Assembly (NCBI RefSeq): GCF_030272615.1 | Contig: NC_081408.1 | Span: forward strand, 624,245,912-624,307,911 | Length of the DNA stretch: 62,000 bases | Source: Cryptomeria japonica | Lineage: Eukaryota > Streptophyta > Pinopsida > Cupressales > Cupressaceae | Direction of reading: 5' to 3' | Shown: positions 37,101-46,851 of the stretch, one piece after another | Layout of the letters: every line of letters begins with the position of its first letter | Position numbering within the stretch: position 1 is the stretch's first letter | Translations under genes and position numbers: made by a program | The notes under the pieces: generated by a model | What the model saw: only the letters and a program-made list of their open reading frames with translations | What the model was told of the DNA's origin: nothing | Database searches by the model: none

Positions 37101-39859
37101 ACAAAACAACCTTTACTTGTCCATGGGGAACTTTTTGCTGGAATGTCATGCCTTTCGGGCTAAAGAATGCAGGTGCTACATATCAAAGAGCCATGACTAC
37201 TATCTTTCATGATCTCATGCACGTAACCGTGGAAGATTATGTTGACGATCTCTTGGGAAAATCAATAGACAGAAATACACATTTGGACATACTTTCAGTC
37301 GTCTTTGATCGGTTGGAAAAATACAAAGTAAGATTAAACCCCAAGAAATGTGTCTTTGGAGTAACCTCTAGAAAGCTCCTAGGATTCATTGTATCCAAAA
37401 GAGGAATTGAAGCTGATCCTGCAAAAGTCAATGCCATCTTGGAAATTCAACCATCAAGAAATATCAATCAACTTCGATCCTTACAAGGCAGACTCCAGTC
37501 TATCCGAAGATTCATAGCCCAACTAGCAGATAAGTGTAATCCTTTTCAGCACCTGCTACATAAAAACATCAAATTCAAATGGGATGATAACTGTCAACAG
37601 GCTTTCCAAACGCTCAAAGATTATCTTCTGAATTCGCTAGTTCTAATGCCACTAGTTCCAGATCAACCACTGTTATTATACATTTCAGCTACTCCAACAG
37701 CATTGGGGGCACTCTTGGCGCAACAAAGTGCTGAAGGCAAGGAAAAAGCAGTATATTATATCAGTCGAACATTGGTGGGATATGAGCTAAACTACACACC
37801 AATTGAGCATGCATGCCTCGCTGTGGTCTTTGCTTCGCAGAAATTACGACATTACATGCTCACTCATAAGACTAAGTTAGTTGCACGAATAGACCCATTG
37901 AAATACCTTCTCAATAAAGCAACACTTACTGGGCGATTGGCCAAATGGGTAATGATCCTGAGTGAATTCGACATCGAGTATGTAGACAGAAAAGCAATAA
38001 AAGGACAAGCCATTGCAGATCAATTAGCAGATGCTCCCATGATAGATGATGTTCCTCTCAGTTCAGAATTTCCAGATGAATCCATTTTAACAATGTCGCA
38101 TGCAAAGCCATGGCAACTGTACTTCGACGACTCATACACACAGCATGGGGCAGGAGCTGGCATCCTCTTTATAATTCCTCAAGGGGATTCTATACCAAAA
38201 TCATACCGCTTATCATTTCCTTGCACTAACAATATAGCAGAATATGAGGCATTAACAACAGGATTACGAATTGCAGTTCGATGGAAGATCCAGGAACTTC
38301 GTGTTTTTGGGGATTCCCAACTTGTCATCCGTCAAGCAACTGATGATTACCAAACAAAAGATGAAAAGTTAATGCCTTATAAACAACTGGTGGATGATCT
38401 GAAACAACACTTCACAAAGATAGACTTTGAGCAGATACCAAGAGAGCAGAATCGCGCTGCAGATGCCATGGCTACAATTGCTTCACTGATTGATTTACCT
38501 CCCAACGAGGCCCGCTATGAGTTCTTGGTGGATAACCTTTTGGTCCCTTCATACGAGATCATGCCTACTGAGACGATATGCGTTGTCGGTCCCGAATCCC
38601 AGTTATATGGTTCCATTTTCACATACCTACGTGACAATACTTTACCTCCTGATCTATCAAATAACCAACGTCGCACTTTCATTCGCCAATCCTCTCGATA
38701 TGTCATTTTAGCTGATATCCTATACCGACGAGGTCTAGATGGCACTCTTCTTAGATGTTTAGAAAGCGACGAAGCTCAGATTGCATTACGGGAAGTGCAT
38801 GAAGGGATATGTGGTCCACATGCTAGTGGTCCTACCTTGGCCAAGAAACTCATCCGGACTGGATATTATTGGCCCAATATGGAGAAAGACTCATATCAGT
38901 TTGTCAAGAAATGTAAGCAATGTCAAATTCATGGAGACCTCATACATGCGCCAGCACAAGAACTTCAACCACTTGCGTCTCCTTGGCCCTTTTGTCAGTG
39001 GGGACTCGATCTCATAGGCAAGATTCACCCTCCTTCTTCCAATGGTCATAAATTCATCATCACTGCCACAGAGTATTTTACAAAATGGATTGAAGTCGTG
39101 CCTCTCACGCAAGTTACTGGAAAACAGATTGCTACATTCATCCTTAACTATATCATTTGCCGATACGGTATTCCTATTTCCATTATCACTGATAACAGGC
39201 GTCCCTTCAAAAATCAGGATGTTTGCGAACTCTGTGACCGCTTCCATATCTCCCATCATTTCTCCACACCATATTACCCCCAAGGTAATGGCCAAGCTGA
39301 GGCGTCTAACAAAACAATCCTTAAAATCCTAAATAAGACAGTCGATGATGTTGGTCGTAATTGGCATATTCAACTTAATCCTGCACTTTGGGCCTACCGT
39401 ACAAGTGTTCGCACACCTACAGGAGCTACACCCTATTCACTTGTCTATGGCGCTGAAGCTATCTTGCCTATTGAGGTCGAGCTACCCTCTCTACGGGTCT
39501 CTTTGCAAAACATCATCAGGGATGAAGACTATAGGGTCTCTCGCTTACAAGAGCTAGAACTATTGGATGAACGAAGACAAATTGCTTTTAATCATCTCAA
39601 AGCTTACCAACAACGAATGAGTCGCAACTACAATCACAAGGTCAAGCCTCACACATTTGAGGTAGGTGACTTGGTTCTCAAAGAAAATCCTAAAAATCAA
39701 CAAGACAGAGAGAAGAAGGGCAAGTTTGAACCAAATTGGCTTGGTCCCTACATTATTACAGCAGCATATCGATCTGGTGCATATCGGCTCTCAACTACAG
39801 AAGGTGAACCTTTGGAGGATCCTATCAACAGCAAGCACCTTCGTAGGTTCTACACATAG
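33788..39859 (+). CDS. pol: Gag C-terminus/protease/RT/RNase H x2/integrase polyprotein of Element 2
   Basis: A 2023-codon open frame; no ATG marks its beginning, and the frame enters from the second gag copy. Order by residue: CHHC zinc knuckle 131-144 (CEFHKSKGHKTGNC); aspartic protease with VLIDGGASLNI 369-379 and ILLGRPW about 443-449; G-patch-like Gly-rich segment 609-656; reverse transcriptase about 1040-1220 with active-site YVDD at 1151-1154; first RNase H about 1293-1420, lacking the usual first Asp; second, archaeal-type RNase H about 1440-1570 with FDDS, AEYEAL, GDSQLV and AADAMA; integrase from about 1671 with HEGICGPH, CKQC, WGLDLIG, ITDNRRPF and NGQAEASNK, then a GPY/F-type tail (NWLGPYII). 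The second RNase H is the hallmark of the Tat lineage. Individual changes, such as Arg for the usual Gly after TDN, may weaken integrase. Downstream is an AT-rich tail and a second partial copy. Confidence 0.93.
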   Translation: MSTFKDVIEKGLATEKVLIEQGVIKIFKENKDDFKGKDKPRFWNKNKNTVNDGVVDANTVRPKFIFSGSSSTNNQVNTQTTSRSLRKYTPLGEPLESVFKKLVANKVITVPDFPPYEPKVKPNWWNDDEYCEFHKSKGHKTGNCHRLKNIIQDLIDRGDIEIEGHSSNQEHEMFKEAFPKHDKGKAKATNDQTNYTKASYNYDSTINHISMDNYVSTIIIKDKNPENSTQRPKIVLKGVGSSSEPTSECNVTTRRGKITLQGAPTKNAASSSTKPEYDLVEQLGKTPALISILELLRISPAHKAILDKILSDTAVPTDLNVDQFQAMVGYLSIPHSLTFTEADDASVSQPHNAPLHIEAFIHKHRIKRVLIDGGASLNICTLSTITQLGYSDKAVNSTNKITIKAYDDEERSSKGTVILPLRVGPVTKDVVCQVLDLNLTYNILLGRPWIHEMRAVPSTYHQCIKFPHNGVEVTVNGDPNPFIYCNNLKSKTETIIPSNREAVPSSAYVDPESLKPSTSKQGELKGRFQDRGMGEYTFNQTMYLRQVMSSPKEYGRPHPNKQISIMMLKWDPTTFQRWGELEEEDLYQMLFRDNEEETQDHINLPCEKYGKGFKILQKFGYDGKSPLGLQKEGIMEPLQPELTFKKEHSKGLGFSTSKVHTQRIEEALQIKAAKMQQEDRYSTYSNEWEWGSDKSSSDYELTATFREPDEPTEEEEFYNKFRVGKEMTHEESTQSSSLGSRLKSHRMRTPIPECATSDDNLDSLAIETDEESAIDDLDNYLDIPKYNHIFTLSPANFEDINDLPLVHHQLIDRDHEGPAQLDTFQNDEAFIDYLGIRDDLPLGDHKAGYTIELNSVAYFGEGVGPSSRKNVKIRTNQGSYGENHTVALSDPKKVKRKDIFEGENLSEAPEDGRLNILQASYEEKSSMLVEETIKRNIGTEEVPHNIFLAQSLTKSERSKFISFFKERKINFAWSYAVMPRLDPDLVMHHLTVKPGAKPVKKKLRKMHPQVALLVKAELEKLLDVEFIRPIDYPEWISNLVPVSKPDHSIRICTDFRDINKACPKDDFPLPNIDLIVDLTVGHEMLSLMDGFSGYNQIRIAPEDQHKTTFTCPWGTFCWNVMPFGLKNAGATYQRAMTTIFHDLMHVTVEDYVDDLLGKSIDRNTHLDILSVVFDRLEKYKVRLNPKKCVFGVTSRKLLGFIVSKRGIEADPAKVNAILEIQPSRNINQLRSLQGRLQSIRRFIAQLADKCNPFQHLLHKNIKFKWDDNCQQAFQTLKDYLLNSLVLMPLVPDQPLLLYISATPTALGALLAQQSAEGKEKAVYYISRTLVGYELNYTPIEHACLAVVFASQKLRHYMLTHKTKLVARIDPLKYLLNKATLTGRLAKWVMILSEFDIEYVDRKAIKGQAIADQLADAPMIDDVPLSSEFPDESILTMSHAKPWQLYFDDSYTQHGAGAGILFIIPQGDSIPKSYRLSFPCTNNIAEYEALTTGLRIAVRWKIQELRVFGDSQLVIRQATDDYQTKDEKLMPYKQLVDDLKQHFTKIDFEQIPREQNRAADAMATIASLIDLPPNEARYEFLVDNLLVPSYEIMPTETICVVGPESQLYGSIFTYLRDNTLPPDLSNNQRRTFIRQSSRYVILADILYRRGLDGTLLRCLESDEAQIALREVHEGICGPHASGPTLAKKLIRTGYYWPNMEKDSYQFVKKCKQCQIHGDLIHAPAQELQPLASPWPFCQWGLDLIGKIHPPSSNGHKFIITATEYFTKWIEVVPLTQVTGKQIATFILNYIICRYGIPISIITDNRRPFKNQDVCELCDRFHISHHFSTPYYPQGNGQAEASNKTILKILNKTVDDVGRNWHIQLNPALWAYRTSVRTPTGATPYSLVYGAEAILPIEVELPSLRVSLQNIIRDEDYRVSRLQELELLDERRQIAFNHLKAYQQRMSRNYNHKVKPHTFEVGDLVLKENPKNQQDREKKGKFEPNWLGPYIITAAYRSGAYRLSTTEGEPLEDPINSKHLRRFYT

Positions 39860-40208
39860 CTCTTCAGAGTATCCTAATTCAAAAAATACAAAAAAATTCA
39901 AAAATTTCAAAAATACAAAAAAATTATAAAACAAAAAAATCGTTACTTGGTGAAAACCTGACAAACAGGCGCCTTGTGACACAAAAAAACATTGAAAAAT
40001 CAAAAAAGTAAAGAGAAATAATTTCGTCCAATGGTGAAAACCACTTCGGTGGCGCCCTGGGCAAGTACCATGGTGAAAATTGGGTCACCAGCGCCATGTG
40101 TAGAGACATTGCTCCTCCCTCCTTCAGGATTCACTTTCATCCTTTCACTTTGCACACACTCACAACCTATTCGTTCATCATAAACTTACCCATTCCCATC
40201 ATGGCTTG
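39860..40208 (+). other. 3' tail after pol, first copy
   Basis: A-rich sequence and then a conserved block (TGGTGAAAACCACTTCGGTG through CATCATGGCTTGTT). The block is repeated almost exactly at 42590-42791, marking the end of each duplicated unit. Confidence 0.8.
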
Positions 40209-42791
40209 TTAAACCAAATTGGTGGAACGATGATGAGTATTGTGAATTTCATAAGAGCAAGGGTCATAAGATAGGAAATTGTCATCGACTGAAGAACATC
40301 ATACAAGATCTCATTGATAGAGGTGACATTGAGATTGAGGGACATTCATCCAATCAAGAACATGAGATGTTTAAGGAACCATTCCCAAAACATGACAAGG
40401 GAAAAGCTAAAGCCACAAAGGATCAAACCAACTATACCAGAGCATCCTACAACTATGATTCAACTATCAATCACATTTCGATGGACAATTACATCTCTAC
40501 CATTATCATCAAGAACAAAAACACTGAGAATTCTACCCGGAGACCCAAGATTGTCCTAAAAGGCGTTGGATCTTCTTCCGAACCTACCTCTGAATGTCAT
40601 GTCACAACTCGTCGAGGTAAAATCACTTTGCAAGGTGCTCCAACTAAAAACACTGCTTCTTCATCAACCAAACCTGAGTATGACCTTGTAGAACAGTTAG
40701 GGAAGACACCCACGCTCATCTCCATCCTTGAGCTCTTACGCATATCCCCCGCTCATAAAGCCATTCTTGACAAAACCTTGAGAGACACCGCCATCCCTAC
40801 TGATCTGAACGTGGACCAGTTTCAAGCCATGGTGGGATATCTTTCCATTCCACACTCCCTTACATTCACAGAAGCCGATGACGCCTCTGTAAGTCAGCCA
40901 CATAATGCACCTTTACACATTGAAGCCTTCATACACAAACATAGAATCAAATGAGTCCTGATAGATGGAGGAGCAAGTCTAAACATTTGTACATTGAACA
41001 CTATTAAACAATTGGGATATTCCGACAAAGCTGTGAATTCTACAAACAAAATTACTATCAAAGTATATGATGATGAAGAGCGTTCGTCCAAGGGTACAGT
41101 CACCTTACCTCTCAGAGTTGGGCCAGTTATGAAGGATGTGGTTTGTCAAGTCCTAGACCTAGATCTCACATAAAATATATTGCTAGGACGTCCATGGATT
41201 CATGAGATGGGAGCAGTCCCATCAACATATCATCGATGTATCAAGTTCCCACATAATGGAGTTGAAGTGACTATCAAAGGTGACCCCAATCCATTCATAT
41301 ATTGCAATAATCTGCGACCTAGATCAGAAATAACAATCCCAGTCAATCAAGAAGTTGTTCCATCTTCAGCATATGTGGATCTAGAATCATTAAAAGCTTC
41401 TACATCAAAACAAGCAAAGATCAAAGAAAAGTTCAAGTTTAAAGACATGGGATGTGGTGAGTATATATTCCATGTTGATCAACTCCCACTATCTGCTAAG
41501 GCATTCAGTCGACAAGAACAACCTACAAAAACTTTGCAATGGCAAGGAATTGGGTGTGAACCACCTAGTGTTGTGGCTACCAAGTCTGAATGCAAATCTC
41601 CTCTAGTGGTGCAAGCATCTCTTGATATCAATAGTCCTAAGAATGGTTCCAAAAGGGAATCTATTGAGCATATTGCCATCCCTCTTAAGAACTCACATAG
41701 CCTTACCATTTCATCCACTCATTCCATCTCCACTTCTCTCCCAAACTTGGATCAACAAGAATCACAAAAGCCCTTAGTCATTGGGGATCAAGAATCAAGC
41801 TTTGAAAAGAAAAATTTAAAAGTCAAAAATAAAGAAAAGTGCTTTAGTCCAAATCAAAATCAAAAGCTATTGGACTCTACAACAATCAAAGTCAAGGATA
41901 AAAATCCTATGAAAGAAAAGGAATAAGAGTTGATCTCCCCTAATATCAAAATAACTGGGGGCAAAAGTTCTACAATTTTAAGTCATAAAGCATACTTGTT
42001 GATCCTAAGTCTCCATCATGTCATCCTACTTTCACTTCTTTTCGCAATCATAAGCCTTCATAACTCATCCACTTGTTCCACACATCCATCTCCTTCTGGC
42101 AATACATCATGGACCTTTAATGGAGCTTCCTTGAAGGACTTTGTTATCAGGGATGCCCAAACTTCTTCATGACACGCATATGGGCCTACGTAGTCCACAC
42201 ACTAGTAATTCTATCTCAGTTCCTTCATCAAGGAAGACAATCACTCGAGCTACACATCATTCACTCAAGGAACAATGCAGTTACAATCACAAGGTCAAGC
42301 CTCACACATTTGAGGTAGGGGACTTAGTTCTCAGAGAAAATCCTAAAAATCAACAAGACAGAGAGAAGAAGGGCAAGTTCGAACCAAACTGGCTTGGTCC
42401 CTACATTATTACAACAACATATGGATCTAGTGCATATCAGCTCTCAACTACAGAAGGTGAACCTTTGGAGGATCCTATCAACAACATGCACCTTTGTAGG
42501 TTCTACACATAGCTCTTCAGAGTATCCTAATTCAAAAATATAAAAAAATATAAAAAAATTCAAAATTTTTAAAAAATAAAAATAAAAAAAGTAAAGAGAA
42601 AACATTTCGTCCAACGGTGAAAACCACTTCGGTGGCGCCCTGAGCAAGTACCGTGGTGAAAAAGGGTCACCAGCGCCATGTGTAGAGACATTGCTCCTCC
42701 CTCCTTTAGGATTCACTTTCATCCTTTCACTTTGCACACACTCACAACCTATTCGTTCATTATAAACTTACCCATTCCCATCATGGCTTGT
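40209..42791 (+). pseudogene. Chimeric second gag/protease unit with integrase tail (pol deleted)
   Basis: 40209-41405 is about 95% identical by eye to 34146-35345 and again encodes zinc knuckle and protease. It has an in-frame TGA at 40952-40954 just before the protease VLIDGGAS motif and a TAA near 41171-41173. From 41406 to about 42272 the sequence is not found in the first unit. The frame there ([10 protein letters not shown] onward, Ser/Lys/Gln-rich) ends at 41926. From about 42273 the integrase tail (EVGDLVLRENPKNQQ, NWLGPYII) and the 3' tail block return at high identity. Reverse transcriptase, both RNases H and the integrase core are missing. It looks like a related pol-deleted element fused behind the full pol, with GTTAAACC at the join. 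Confidence 0.8.
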
Positions 42792-44102
42792 TATTGATCT
42801 ACCTAAGATTGGTTAGCCATTCATAATAAACCTCCCTTTTCACCTCCCTTTCCATCCATAATAAATCAGATCCTATCGGTGGCTAAGGCTAATCCTACGT
42901 CTAGTAATGGGTGTGGAACTGAGAACATCACATGTTTCGAGGACTACAGTTTCTTCCAGCTTCCTTCAGTCTGTCCGCGCACAGTTCGCAATAAAGCAAC
43001 ATTTGCATCACAGATCTACAATAAAGTTTCATCTTCTCCGCAATAAAGTATCGGTTTCATGGATTCAGTCAGTTTCAGATGAGACACAGCAGCGACAATG
43101 GGCTTCAACAAATCAAATCTTTCAACAGACTCAGACAACATTATGATTCAGTGCTATCTATCTTTTTTGTGAAAGTAAACATTGTGACCACAATCAAATA
43201 AGACTTATACAAGTGACAAGAGACACTAAACTTAAGGACTACAGTGGATGTTGGTGTCGACTCTTGGTTTTCTTTTGATTTTATCTTTTGGTGACATGTC
43301 TTTTAGCTTTTCCGGGATGTCTCTGACTAGAGATTCTATCTCCAGGATGTCTTTGACTAGAAAGGCGAGGATGGGGTATCGTCACCTATTTGTATTTGCT
43401 GTCTGTGGATTGTCTCTTAGTAATGCTATGACTTGTCCAAGGATATGAGGACACTGTGAGTCTAGTGTGAACTGGGGCATTCCTTGTTTGTGACTGTCTT
43501 ATCTCCATGCAAACAGGTACAATGACTTTCTGGGTCGAACATATGCCTCGATTGTCATAACCTACTTGCCATAATAAAGCTCAATGATGATAACGCACAA
43601 GAAGCTCTTTCACTTTCATATCTTCTGTCTTCCATCCCCCTTTCTTGATTGACTTCCATCATCCTTCTCGAGTCTGCATAGCCTACTATCACATGACTGA
43701 GTATAATGACACACCAAAAATATTTGCATTTCATGTAGTTGCACCTGCATTACCACATATAAGCATTTCATACATACATATAGATATCACAACTACATCA
43801 CATCCTGCACACAACACCTGTTAGCACAATTTACATTTGCATTATCGTAGTCATCTGCATTACATACATTCACATTTGCATCATGCATACACATATAAAA
43901 CATAAAAGAACAAAAAAAATATATATTGCATTGCATCATATACATATTTGCATCCATATCATAAGCATCACATAAGAACATCTCATCACATAGGTACACT
44001 TGCATATAGCTGCCGCAAAGATGAATCATCTCATATATATATATATAAAGTGTCATGATACAATGATGTCAAAATCATATGGCTACAATCACCCGAAGGT
44101 GT
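42792..44102 (+). other. Non-coding 3' region of Element 2
   Basis: No domain is recognised. 43700-44060 is low-complexity, rich in CATCATATACATTTGC-like words. It ends at the 3' end of the antisense gene. Confidence 0.55.
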
Positions 44103-44486
44103 CTACATCATCATACAAAATGGTACAAAACTGATACAAAGGAACCCACTGATAACTCCTGCCAACGCTATTGGTAGTGCTAATCCTATCCATGTCATGG
44201 TATCCCATGCCACGTGTCCGGCCCTCATCTCCAGTCCAGGGTCCTGGAACACCCATCTCAGGGCATCCCTATCTCCATCTCGATCGTATGGAATCAGCTC
44301 CCCATCAATTGGTATCCGCAGAATCCTATATACATCCTCCAGGGTGACTGTCATCTCACCCATCAGTAAATGGAACGTTCACGTCTCAGAGTGCCATCTC
44401 TCAGCTAATGCAGTCAGCAAACCCATGTTTGCCTGAAACTCAGGCACATATAGCACATGTCTCAAGCCCATCTCCTCGATGGCAGC

Positions 44487-45572
44487 TGAAGAGGGTAAAA
44501 TAGATTTGAAAGGTAAACTGATCAAAACATAATGAAATAAACATGCAGAATGCTAAAATATCATAAAAAGACCATTTCACCTTGCTATTTTACCTTCTCC
44601 TTCGGATTGAGTTTGATGAAGTGAAGGCACCCCTTGATAATGCTCCACTTGATGTGCTCCTTTGATTGCTGGATGTGGATGGCTCTCCAATATTGTGCAC
44701 AAATGATAAGGATGAATGATAAGGATGAGATGATCAAGTTGCCAAGATGACTTCCTGGGCTCAAAAGGGCAGCATAAGCTTACTGAATTTCAAGATGTTT
44801 TTTGAATGAAGGGATGGAACCCTATTTTATAGGAAGAGGAGAGGAAATTGGATGGCTAGGATGAATTCGAGATGAAGGGCTAAGATTTACTTGTGAGGTC
44901 ACACAAGGTCCAAGAGAGGGTGTGGAGACCAAGAAATATGCCTTTAAAGGAATTTCGTATCTCCACACTCTACAAGATGCATTGGAGGAATTAAAAATTC
45001 TCCAAAAATGGATATTATGGGGATTAGAAGAATAAAAAGGAATTAAAAATTCCTTGGGAGAGGGAAATGCCTAGAGGAATGTGAGATTTCGAAAATCTTA
45101 CATTCATCTAGAAAAAGAGCATTTAAAGCTAGTGGCTGGATGAAAGGACATAGAGTTGACTTTGTGGCTAATCATGATGATTAGCCATTAACGACTCATT
45201 AGGAGGGGAATTAGAGGAAATGTTAGGTGGGATTTATATTTGTAGGAGAATTTGACTAAAAGAATAATGTTAAGTGAGTTTAGGGAGTTTCTAGAAGAAT
45301 TTATTAGGTTAATGATGAATTAAGAAGATGATTTGTAGGAATCATGTAGGTGAAATTAATTAGCTAAGAGGAAGATTTGTGAGGATTTGATTTTTTAGAA
45401 GAATAAAGAAAAGGATTGATTTATTAAATAAATCAGTCATATGCTATAGTGACAATATTAATTATATTTAATTAATATTGAGAAGAATTTTAATTAACAT
45501 AATTAATTAATTAATTAATTAATTATGTGAGGAATTAAAAAAAATTAAAATAATTATTTTTAAGTGTCTACA
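44487..45572 (-). mobile_element. Solo LTR inserted in exon 2 of the PMD gene
   Basis: A 1086-bp insertion. On the minus strand it starts TGTAGACACTTAAAA and ends CCCTCTTCA. It is flanked by GCAGC at 44482-44486 and 45573-45577 (GCTGC on the gene strand). Its first 15 bases match the LTR start of Element 2 with one change, so it is a relative. A TATA-like CCTATAAAATAGG lies at about 44821-44833 on the minus strand. No second LTR or internal region is present, which is the structure left by LTR-LTR recombination. Confidence 0.85.
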
Positions 45573-45694
45573 GCAGCTCTGTCCTTGAAAGACAGCTCAG
45601 GTCGCAATCTCTGTGTCGACGAGAATCTCTCCCGTGACTCCAGCATAGGCAAATACTCCTGCAGTCAAGCAAATCACTCATGCCAGTCATAGTG

Positions 45695-45985
45695 GCATTC
45701 ACTGTTCATCACAAAATGCTACTTTTTATCTAAATATATCTAGCTATCTACCCTAGTGACACTCACTGTTCATCACACAGTGTTGCTATTTATCCTAGTG
45801 GTACTCCCTGTTCATCACAAAGTACTACGTGTGTGACATTCCCTGTTCATCACAAAGTGTTACTCACATTTGCACTCCCTATTCATCACAAAGTGCTGCT
45901 TACTTTAGTACTCCCTGTTCATCACAAAGTACTCTATCTTGGTACTCACTGTTCATCACAAAGTGCCTTGATCTATCCTAGTCTT
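45695..45985. repeat. CTGTTCATCACAAAGT minisatellite
   Basis: Seven copies of ACTCCCTGTTCATCACAAAG plus TRCT occur at variable 30-60 bp spacing between about 45700 and 45965. An eighth, looser copy lies near 46038. It lies in the predicted intron of the antisense gene. Confidence 0.85.
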
Positions 45986-46089
45986 CCTAGAAGACCTGCT
46001 TGAGTGTATCCTCTCAGCAGCTTATCCAATCGACAGCGTATGTTCATCACAGAACTGCCGATTTGACCTAGAAGATGCAAATCCACACT

Positions 46090-46330
46090 TTTTCAAACGC
46101 AAATGCGCTTACCTAACATAAACGCGCTTTCAGACTGCACAAACACGCCTGCCCAACACAGACGTGCCTATGCTCTGCACAGACGCGCTTGGGCGACACA
46201 GACGTGCCTTCTTGGCACAAACGCGCCTGAACATCACAGACGCGACCACAATGGACATAGACGCGGGTTCACATGCAGACCCGCCTAGCGAGCACAGACG
46301 CGCCTGGCACCAACGCAGACACGCCTGAAT
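46090..46330 (-). repeat. GCGTCTGTGT motif cluster 3 (about 12 copies, antisense)
   Basis: On the plus strand this is a run of CACAGACGCGCCT variants about 20 bp apart. On the minus strand it reads AGGCGCGTCTGTG, the same motif as clusters 1 and 2. It lies in the predicted intron of the antisense gene, about 110 bp downstream of its first exon. Confidence 0.85.
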
Positions 46331-46599
46331 GTTTTTGACACTTTTTGGACCCTAGTCTAAGCGCATTTATGACCCTATCTAGCATGCATTAATGAAAAAA
46401 TTAAATGCGTCAAAGTACGAGGAGGTTTGGTGGTACTTACCGGCTCTCCTGCCTCTGCTGGCCTCTGAAATCGGCGAACGCGATTGAATCTATGAGTAAA
46501 GGCCATCGTTGCTGACTGCTGCTGCTCTTTTCTCTCTCTACAATCTGCTCTTGTGGATGTGTAGATGACAATGAGGATGTCTTTTCCCCCGTGGTCTAT

Positions 46600-46605
46600 C
46601 TTATA
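46600..46605 (-). promoter_or_regulatory. TATA-like box of the antisense gene
   Basis: TATAAG within GTCTATAAGATAGACC on the minus strand, 94 bp upstream of the exon 1 ATG. Between them lies a purine-rich leader (AGAGAGAGAAAAGAGCAGCA). The position fits a plant core promoter, but this is inferred from sequence alone. Confidence 0.5.
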
Positions 46606-46837
46606 GACTACCTTAGCCCTCGCCTTTGTTTCCTGAGTCAGTCTTCTTTATCCCGTGACTCTGTCACTTTATCCGGTCAGTCCATTCTATTCTATCTTTC
46701 TTATCGAGAGATTGTCTGCAATCCTTTCAGACATTTTCATCCAATCTCTCGAGGGGGCATATCATTCCCATCCTGGGGCAACTCTGTATCAATTCATCTT
46801 ATCTTCTTTGAAACAACGCGACAAGCCGCATTGTCTT

Positions 46838-46851
46838 AAAGAGGGGCAAAA
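46838..46851 (+). promoter_or_regulatory. Polypurine tract of Element 2
   Basis: AAAGAGGGGCAAAA directly precedes the 3' LTR. It is the same run as in Element 1 (2028-2040, opposite strand). Confidence 0.9.

Larger units (their letters stand above)
44103..46506 (-). pseudogene. Antisense plant-mobile-domain (PMD) gene inside Element 2
   Basis: A two-exon gene model on the strand opposite to pol. Exon 1 is 46441-46506: ATG, then AFTHRFNRVRRFQRPA to GEP, followed by a good splice donor GTAAGT (46435-46440). Exon 2 begins at 45658 after CTGCAG in the same phase (EYLPMLESRERF to LSFKDRA). It is cut by a solo LTR (44487-45572) and continues from 44486 with AIEEMGLRHVLYVPEF, then a TGA at 44379-44381, then GEMTVTLEDVYRILRIPIDG, and ends at 44103. 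The DRAAIEEMG join is exact if one copy of GCAGC is removed. The motif around GEMTVTLEDV and the Trp-containing stretch before it match the plant mobile domain family (MAIN/MAIL-like), which is often carried by plant transposons. A TATA-like box lies at 46600-46605. Function is unknown; the original role may be in silencing or gene-expression control. Confidence 0.75.

Noticed and set aside
46103-46288. 61-codon plus-strand frame rich in His, Arg and Thr
   Set aside because: Produced by motif cluster 3; the repeat spacing is not a constant multiple of three, and no conserved peptide repeat is visible.
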